DNA of 64,000 bases, from assembly GCA_958477305.1 (NCBI GenBank), contig CAUEFI010000005.1:1-64000 (forward strand), written 5' to 3'. The notes under the pieces were generated by a model. The model saw only the letters and a program-made list of their open reading frames with translations, did no database searches and was not told the DNA's origin. Source of the DNA: HGM12998 sp900756495. Lineage in GTDB: Bacteria > Bacillota > Clostridia > Oscillospirales > Oscillospiraceae. Below, piece by piece: positions 59,099 through 64,000 of this stretch; within the stretch, counting starts at the first letter, position 1, and each line of letters starts with the position of its first letter. Position numbers and translations under genes: made by a program.

Positions 59099-59959
59099 CT
59101 ACGGCGTTCCCTCGGATCTTCTGACATAGGCAGCCATTTTTCCGATAAGGGTTTTCACATTTGCAGGAGAATAAACACCGGTCTTCCAATAATCTGGTGC
59201 TGTAATAATACCGGCTCTGGCCAAGGTATCGACATCGGCATTCAGTACAGAGGGGATAATGGAATCCCCCCGGCTCAGAGCAAGAAAATCCTCCCATCCG
59301 CTGCTGGTGTGCCGGATGTTATAGGGGCAGTCTTTGCCGCTCCAATAGTTGTGCTGTACCACATGGTCGATGGGGATGCCGTGTTCTTTCATGAGGAGAC
59401 GTACCAAAGATGCAGCATTGGCCTGTGTCTGTGCGAAATCCCCATCTTTATTGACGGTGAGTTCGATACCAATGCTGGTAGTATTGCCGGGACCATCGGT
59501 GCCGTCTCCGGCATGATAGGCCGTTTCCCTGTCCGGCAAGTGCTGAATAATAGAGTGATCATCGACAGTATAGTGATAGCTGATCTGCTTTCTTGCGGCC
59601 TCGTCTCCCTTCAGCCATGCCGCATGAGCAGCTGCATCAGCCCCTGCCGCCGTATTGCCTGTCTCGTGGATAGTGATAAAGGTGTCCGGATTATATCCGC
59701 CTGGACGATTATTTCGGCCGGCAGGGATATAGTCTCGCTGTATGTACAATCCTGTGTCAGTGACCCTTGGAGGAGAATTCACGTCATCCAGATATATCAG
59801 AGGTACCCACCCTTTATCCGTCCTTCCCCAGCCGGTCCGCTCCTCCAGGACATTTACCCGAGCGCCGCAGGGGTAAGTTCCGATTTTATTGCACCTCCTG
59901 CCGGGGCCGCTCCAAATCGCGGTACCGGCGCCTGAGAGCACCTCATACGTCTTGCCCAC
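59099..59959 (-). CDS. N-acetylmuramoyl-L-alanine amidase, phage-endolysin type
   Basis: A 286-residue protein without signal peptide. Residues about 1-60 are an SH3b-like wall-binding module (TYEVLSGAGTAIWSGPGRRCN; GWGRTDKGWVPLIYL). Residues about 80-225 are Amidase_2 with zinc ligands TIHETGN (His), DRETAYHAGDG (His) and WSGKDCPYNIR (Cys), plus SIGIELTVN (Glu). The C-terminus (DTLARAGIITAPDYW...KTLIGKMAAYV) is the small tail of Clostridia phage lysins. GTG 59959 follows AAGGAGG by 8 bases. No holin or structural phage gene adjoins it, so it is a prophage relic or a domesticated lysin. Confidence 0.88.
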   Translation of the reverse strand: MGKTYEVLSGAGTAIWSGPGRRCNKIGTYPCGARVNVLEERTGWGRTDKGWVPLIYLDDVNSPPRVTDTGLYIQRDYIPAGRNNRPGGYNPDTFITIHETGNTAAGADAAAHAAWLKGDEAARKQISYHYTVDDHSIIQHLPDRETAYHAGDGTDGPGNTTSIGIELTVNKDGDFAQTQANAASLVRLLMKEHGIPIDHVVQHNYWSGKDCPYNIRHTSSGWEDFLALSRGDSIIPSVLNADVDTLARAGIITAPDYWKTGVYSPANVKTLIGKMAAYVRRSEGTP

Positions 59960-60178
59960 AGCTGTTTCCTCCTTCAAGGTTATTTTTTATTCTTGTGCTG
60001 AACCGCTTGGGCGCAAAAAGGACCCAGGCAGCCCAATCCAGTCTATGCATGTTTTCTGTGTGGGTGATGCTCACAAGGCCCGGCAACAGAATAGAAAACC
60101 GGACAGATAATATTGCACTCAAACCGATTCATGGAAGAGACGCTTATGGGGCTTGGAGCGGCAATGACCTATATCCCG
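59960..60178. other. intergenic segment upstream of the amidase and intron
   Basis: Holds the amidase ribosome site and otherwise nothing recognised. A plus-strand frame (NIALKPIHGRDAYGAWSGNDLYPGA) runs up to the intron's 5' boundary and could be an interrupted exon, but I cannot identify it. Confidence 0.4.
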
Positions 60179-60734
60179 GTGCGACACGTTCCTAACTGAA
60201 AAGGTTAGGCACTAAAACGTGAAAGGAAAAGGGACTCAATCCCTAATTGGATTAAGCCCCTCAAAAAATTCCTCATAACTTACGTTTAGAATTTCCTTAA
60301 TCAGTATCAAATCGCTGATGTAAATGTTCCGAACACCTTGAAAAATGGACTGAGGACAAACTGGTAAGTGTTATTCGGAGCAAATTAGCATGGTATAAAC
60401 CAAAACCTGTAAGAAGAAAAGAAATTCCTAAACCTAATGGCAAGACAAGACCGCTTGGTATACCTACATTCATAGACAGACTGGTTCAGCAAAGTATACT
60501 CCAAATCCTTGAGCCAATCTGTGAAGCCAAATTCCATGAGAGAAGTAATGGCTTTCGCCTAAATCGTTCAGCCGAAAATGCCCTCGCACAATGCTACAAG
60601 ATGATACAGCAATGTTCATAGTAAGATATGCAGACGACTTCATTGTACATCCGATGGAACGCCGGGTACGCTGAAAGGCGCATGCCCAGTGTGAGGCGGG
60701 GGAAAGATGGAGATAACTTCAAAATCTTACCTAT
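60179..60734 (+). mobile_element. group II intron remnant with deleted reverse transcriptase
   Basis: The 5' end GTGCGACACG (60179) with hairpin CCTAAC/GTTAGG opens a group II intron. A reverse-transcriptase fragment follows: WTEDKLVSVIRSKLAWYKPKP, RKEIPKPNGKTRPLGIPTF, DRLVQQSILQILEPICEAKF, up to a stop near 60621. A different frame then gives MFIVRYADDFIVH, keeping the YADD catalytic motif, and the element ends with a domain V-like (GAAAGGCGCATGCCC) and domain VI-like fold and CTTACCTAT (to about 60734). About 1.3-1.9 kb, most of the protein with thumb, maturase and endonuclease parts, is missing. The AT-rich base composition (near 40 % GC) differs from the host. Confidence 0.85.
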
Positions 60735-61262
60735 CGTTAAAAGTGCCTACCCATGCCCGGCAACGGGCATAGGTAGACACACATACAAATCGCCATCAGC
60801 CTTGGCTGCAAATAAATGAAGCGCACCTGATTCCGCCTCTGCGGCAAAATCAGGTGCGTTTATTGTTTTAACAGAGCGGCGGAGAGGAGTACAGACTGTC
60901 ATCTGCTGATAAGAATTTGATTTTGCTGTGAACGACATGGATAGGTTTCATTTTACTTCTTGCCCGTTCTCGTGTAAAATAGAAGATACAGAAGATGCAG
61001 ACCCGCGGGCAAAAATTTGCCCCGTTCCTCGTTGGCCGCCCGCCGCTGCATCCGTTCGGCTTTTCTCCTGGACACACGTTAAGGGGAGAAAGGTTCTGCC
61101 GCTCCCTCAATATGCTCGAGTTTGCTTTCAATGAAAGACCCCTTCGTCTATCATACAAATATAAGCGAAAATCCCGTTGGAGGTAAGACGGGTTGTAATT
61201 CGTGCTGAATGGCGGTTTCCTCAGGAAAAAAGCAGCGGACAGCAATAGGAGGATTTATTTTC
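60735..61262 (+). promoter_or_regulatory. intergenic region and leader before the molybdopterin oxidoreductase gene
   Basis: Contains an imperfect hairpin with a GCAA loop (about 60745-60776); a terminator-like hairpin (60822-60836 with 60841-60858, then T-rich) that ends nothing now present; a weak promoter TTTACT (60952-60957), 17 bases, TAAAAT (60975-60980); and in the leader CCCGT/ACGGG (61173-61177, 61188-61192) and GCTG/CAGC (61204-61207, 61233-61236) enclosing TTCC/GGAA. It does not match the molybdenum-cofactor riboswitch as I recall it. Confidence 0.5.
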
Positions 61263-63332
61263 ATGGAGAGGGAACAACTTCTTGTTTGCGGGCTGTGCGG
61301 CGACAGATGCTTCCTTGACGTATGGCTAGAAAATGGCAGAATTGTTAAGGTCGCCAAGGCAAAGGAGCGTCCGCATGTTCATGGGAATCTCTGCCTGAGA
61401 GGAGCGGCGCTGAAGCAGTATTTGTACCACCCGGATCGGCTCAGGTATCCCATGCGGCGTGCCGGACCAAAGGGCAGCGGGAAATTTGAGCGTATTTCGT
61501 GGGAGGAGGCATTTGCCACCATAGGAGAACGTCTGCGCACGGTCCGGGAGGCGGACGGCGCAAAAGCGACCGTATTCTACAGCGGACACCCCAAATGGTA
61601 CCGCTATATGATGGCGGAAGTAGCCCGGGATTATGGTACGCCAAACTTTTGCACGGAATCGAGCACTTGTCATTCTGCTCGGGAGATAGCGTATGAACTC
61701 TGCTATGGCTGCCCTGTCTTGGAACCGGATTTAAAAACATGCAAAACGCTTATCTGCTGGGGTGCCAATCCGGCATACTCTAAGTTTTCCTCCATGAATG
61801 GCATACTGGATATTCCTGACCGGGGAGGCAACCTCATTGTTGTTGACCCCCGAAAGACACCGACGACAGAGCGCGCAATGATGCACCTACAGCTTAGGCC
61901 GGGGACGGACGGCGCACTGGCACTCTCTATGGCGCACGTCATACTGGCCGAAGGGCTGGAAGACAAGAAATTTCTGGAGCAATATGCCTGTGGGCTTGAG
62001 GAATACCGTACATATGCGGCAGCATTTCCACCTGAGCGGGGGGAGCAGCTCACCGGTGTTCCGGCAGAGCAGATCGCAGCCGCAGCGCGTATAATTGCAC
62101 TGGAGGGTCCCTTTGCCATTTATACCACCAGTTCGGGGACGGCTCATGCACCGAACAGTGTTCAGAGCTATCGGGCGGTGTTTTTGCTGGAGGCACTTAC
62201 CGGTAATTTTGACCGGCCGGGCGGAAATCATGGCCCAGCTGGGGACTGGCTGCGGCTCAATGGGTTTCACCACGACGCACGTCCGCGTATTCATGTCGAG
62301 GAGGAGTTCCAGGAGGGGCGGTTCCCCATATGGAATGCCCTGATCCCCAACGAGGGACAGGCGATGGGATTGGATGAGGCCATTCTGAGCGGTCATCCAT
62401 ACCCCATTCGCAACATCGTTGCATTTGGTATGAATTTTCGTATGTTTCCTGAGTCCGAAAAAATGAGGAAGGCCTTGCTGGCAGCCGAATTCTTTGTCAA
62501 TGTAGATTTGTTTCTGACAGACTCTTCCAAATATGCAGACCTTGTATTGCCATGTGCGGCGGCCCCGGAACGGGAGTACATCTACCATCTTCCAGGCAAT
62601 CACCTCTTATATATGCCTCGGGTTTTGGAGGCAGGCGAACGACTCAATGACGTGGAGATACTCCAGGGCATCTGCAATGCACTGGACCTGCATGGTCCCC
62701 TCACCGGAATGCGCAGCTTTGATGAGTATATGGAATGGATGCTGGAGCCTTCCGGCGTCACTCTGGAGGAACTCAAGTCCAGCCCTGAAGGGATACCTGC
62801 GCGAACGACAAAAAAGATGTCGCTGTACCGGTATGAACGGGGCCTTGAGACACCCAGTGGAAAAGTAGAGTTTGTCTCAGGCCTTTTGGAACCGTATGAA
62901 GGGCAGGCGGGCTATGACAAGCTCCCCGTTTTTAGGCCGTGTATGGAACAAAATCCTGCCCCGGAGAAATATCCCTTTATCCTGTGTGCAGGGGGACGGA
63001 GACCACAATTTTTCCACTCCCGTACCTACCGTGTCCCTTGGCTTGCCAATTTGGAGCCACATACGCTGGCGAGTCTCAATCCGGCGGATGCGGAGCGGCT
63101 GGGAATTCAAGATGGAGGCAGGCTGAAAGTAAAGACTCCGATAGGCGAGCGGACCTATCTGGCTGAGACTGTGCCCGGCGTACTTCCGGGGGTAATCTAT
63201 ATCGTCCACGACGATGAGGGGGACCAGAATGTCAATGATCTCATCGCCGCAGACTATCTGGACCCGCTGTCAGGATTTCCGGGCTACCGGTGCTATTTTT
63301 GCAGAGTAGAGCCTGCGGGGGGAGCAAGATGA
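61263..63332 (+). CDS. cytoplasmic molybdopterin-dependent oxidoreductase, catalytic subunit
   Basis: A 689-residue member of the DMSO-reductase family. N-terminal [4Fe-4S] ligands CGLCGDRC...GNLCLRG; Molybdopterin domain with VFYSGHPKWYRYMMAEV and TESSTCHSA, whose Cys is the likely Mo/W ligand (codon TGC, not selenocysteine); LICWGANPAYS; and the C-terminal molydop-binding domain with TLASLNPADAERLGIQDGGRLKVKTPIGE. There is no Tat signal, so it is cytosolic. Closest in style to formate dehydrogenase or acetylene-hydratase-like enzymes; the substrate is not evident. ATG 61263 follows AGGAGGA. Four-base overlap with the ferredoxin-like subunit gene. Confidence 0.92.
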   Translation: MEREQLLVCGLCGDRCFLDVWLENGRIVKVAKAKERPHVHGNLCLRGAALKQYLYHPDRLRYPMRRAGPKGSGKFERISWEEAFATIGERLRTVREADGAKATVFYSGHPKWYRYMMAEVARDYGTPNFCTESSTCHSAREIAYELCYGCPVLEPDLKTCKTLICWGANPAYSKFSSMNGILDIPDRGGNLIVVDPRKTPTTERAMMHLQLRPGTDGALALSMAHVILAEGLEDKKFLEQYACGLEEYRTYAAAFPPERGEQLTGVPAEQIAAAARIIALEGPFAIYTTSSGTAHAPNSVQSYRAVFLLEALTGNFDRPGGNHGPAGDWLRLNGFHHDARPRIHVEEEFQEGRFPIWNALIPNEGQAMGLDEAILSGHPYPIRNIVAFGMNFRMFPESEKMRKALLAAEFFVNVDLFLTDSSKYADLVLPCAAAPEREYIYHLPGNHLLYMPRVLEAGERLNDVEILQGICNALDLHGPLTGMRSFDEYMEWMLEPSGVTLEELKSSPEGIPARTTKKMSLYRYERGLETPSGKVEFVSGLLEPYEGQAGYDKLPVFRPCMEQNPAPEKYPFILCAGGRRPQFFHSRTYRVPWLANLEPHTLASLNPADAERLGIQDGGRLKVKTPIGERTYLAETVPGVLPGVIYIVHDDEGDQNVNDLIAADYLDPLSGFPGYRCYFCRVEPAGGAR

Positions 63333-63745
63333 GCCGAGTTGTTGTTGATGACAGACGGTGTGTTGGCTGCCTCACATGCGTTGTGAGCTGCCTGGATCAC
63401 CACTATCCGGACACTGCTGTGGACGCTGTTCCGCTGCGTATCTACCGGCGGATGGTTTTTCCCTCTGGCCTTGTGCAGTACTGCACGGATAGCTGCCGCC
63501 ACTGTTCAGATGCACCCTGTATGGCGGTGTGTCCAGCAGGTGCGTTGCACCGTGATGAATATGGATTTGTTCAGATAAACCGAGATGCCTGTATTGGCTG
63601 TCAGGCCTGTGCAAGAGCCTGTCCTTACGGAATTCCTCGTTTTGGAAGCGATGGGAAGATGGTTAAGTGCGACGGCTGTGCCGGACAAGAACCCGCGTGT
63701 GTCTCATCCTGTAAACGGGGAGCGCTCAAAATAGATGGACAGTGA
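63329..63745 (+). CDS. four-cluster [4Fe-4S] electron-transfer subunit (DmsB/HycB-like)
   Basis: A 138-residue iron-sulfur protein with four Cys groups: CVGCLTCVVSC, CRHCSDAPCMAVCP, CIGCQACARACP and CDGCAGQEPACVSSC, enough for four [4Fe-4S] clusters. This is the small electron-transfer subunit of DMSO-reductase-family enzymes. ATG 63329 overlaps the stop of the catalytic gene (ATGA) and has GGGGGGAG upstream, so 1:1 synthesis is expected. No membrane anchor subunit gene follows, matching a soluble enzyme that hands electrons to a ferredoxin, NADH or another soluble partner. Confidence 0.93.
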   Translation: MSRVVVDDRRCVGCLTCVVSCLDHHYPDTAVDAVPLRIYRRMVFPSGLVQYCTDSCRHCSDAPCMAVCPAGALHRDEYGFVQINRDACIGCQACARACPYGIPRFGSDGKMVKCDGCAGQEPACVSSCKRGALKIDGQ

Positions 63746-63805
63746 TAAGCTGCCTGCAAAAAATATACGGTCCCAGTTCCATAAAGCAAAAGGAGATGAT
63801 AAACA

Positions 63806-63846
63806 TAACATTTCCCTGAGACGGAGACTGCCTCAGGGAAATGTTA
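63806..63846 (+). terminator. 15-bp perfect hairpin after the oxidoreductase operon
   Basis: Arms 63806-63820 and 63832-63846 are exact reverse complements, loop 11 bases. No T-run. It probably closes the operon. The region 63746-63910 contains no credible gene. Confidence 0.6.
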
Positions 63847-63910
63847 CGCCAAGGGTGCCGCCGCCGGCCTGTTTATTATTCGGGTATGGGCTGGCATTTT
63901 GGAGCGCCCA

Positions 63911-63952
63911 AGATCAAAAAATATCCAGAGCCTTATGGCTCTGGATATTTTT
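63911..63952 (-). terminator. intrinsic terminator of the tRNA-Val gene
   Basis: A 16-bp stem (63917-63932 with 63937-63952), loop 4 bases, followed on the minus strand by a T-run; it directly follows the tRNA CCA end. Confidence 0.85.
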
Positions 63953-64000
63953 GGTGGAGACAGCAGAACTCGAATCTGCGACCTCTCGCGTGTGAGGCGA
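63952..64000 (-). tRNA. tRNA-Val (CAC), 3' part; 5' part outside window
   Basis: On the minus strand the last 49 nt of a tRNA are present. The anticodon stem (TCGC...GCGAG) holds loop CTCACAC with U33 and anticodon CAC (Val). The variable loop AGGTC, the T-arm GCAGA-TTCGAGT-TCTGC, acceptor strand TGTCTCC, discriminator A and an encoded CCA follow. All standard positions fit. tRNA genes are common integration sites, and the decayed zone lies to its left. Confidence 0.92.

Noticed and set aside
58857..59297. Minus-strand 146-residue protein overlapping the amidase end
   Set aside because: Its first half is an out-of-frame reading of the amidase gene; no start or ribosome site. The final part may be a fragment but cannot be assigned.
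61263..63332. Selenoprotein in the molybdoenzyme
   Set aside because: The metal-ligand position is an ordinary TGC Cys codon and no in-frame TGA is present.
63735..63995. Plus-strand 86-residue protein
   Set aside because: Spans a 15-bp hairpin, the tRNA terminator and the tRNA itself.

Overview
The window is about 57 % GC, densely coded and built from short co-directional operons with strong Shine-Dalgarno sites and TTGnnn-N17-TAnnnT promoters. The gene set points to an anaerobic low-diversity Clostridia gut lineage, probably Oscillospiraceae of the Flavonifractor / Pseudoflavonifractor / Lawsonibacter type: pyruvate phosphate dikinase, an L27 with a Prp-cleavable N-terminus, single-chain PurL, Asp23-FakA, tatD next to its radical-SAM partner, a DUF2156-GNAT pair and an AbrB with a zinc-ribbon tail. 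The species assignment is inference; no rRNA is present.

Layout. 1-7545 (+): the end of ppdK, a DUF1836 regulator with prmA, a metallophosphoesterase, then the ribosomal unit rplU-prp-rpmA followed by obgE. 7546-15323 (-): a frameshifted cyclic-di-GMP phosphodiesterase, a lipoprotein-SGNH hydrolase pair, a HAD nucleotidase, a split ThrE-type exporter, a ZIP transporter, a LURP-one protein and a DUF3783 protein. 15379-17044 (+): a MATE efflux gene behind a promoter-terminator leader. 17340-19780 (-): rlmD, cut from its C-terminal tail by an in-frame stop, and a lipoprotein. 19846-29561 (+): DUF2284 protein, secA, pgeF, a peptide-binding lipoprotein and purL. 29645-31125 (-): tatD and its radical-SAM partner. 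31218-33478: a cation antiporter with a structured leader, an AbrB regulator and a divergent XRE regulator. 33497-38604: metG, a membrane protein, a small XRE gene, a DUF6809-like gene and an ABC-F ATPase. 38708-45512 (+): aspA, rlmA, a DEAD-box helicase, PspC, an MGMT-like protein, DUF2156 and GNAT proteins.

45813-55060 (+) is a transport region: oppBCDF-oppA and a polar amino-acid ABC operon, each with its binding-protein gene given its own promoter. 55073-57342 holds fakA-asp23 and a divergent small membrane-protein gene whose promoters share a perfect 13-bp inverted repeat. 57735-61262 is a decayed zone: a broken uroporphyrinogen-decarboxylase-like gene, one phage-type amidase, a group II intron remnant and long stretches without genes. 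61263-63745 encodes a molybdopterin oxidoreductase and its four-cluster ferredoxin subunit. The right edge cuts a tRNA-Val(CAC) on the minus strand.

No CRISPR array, restriction system or complete mobile element is visible. The most unusual signals are non-coding: the antiporter leader (31254-31384), the MATE leader (15379-15468), the fakA / small-protein operator (57279-57325), and a hairpin-rich segment after oppF bracketed by two copies of the oppF 3' end that differ only by synonymous changes (50224-50500).
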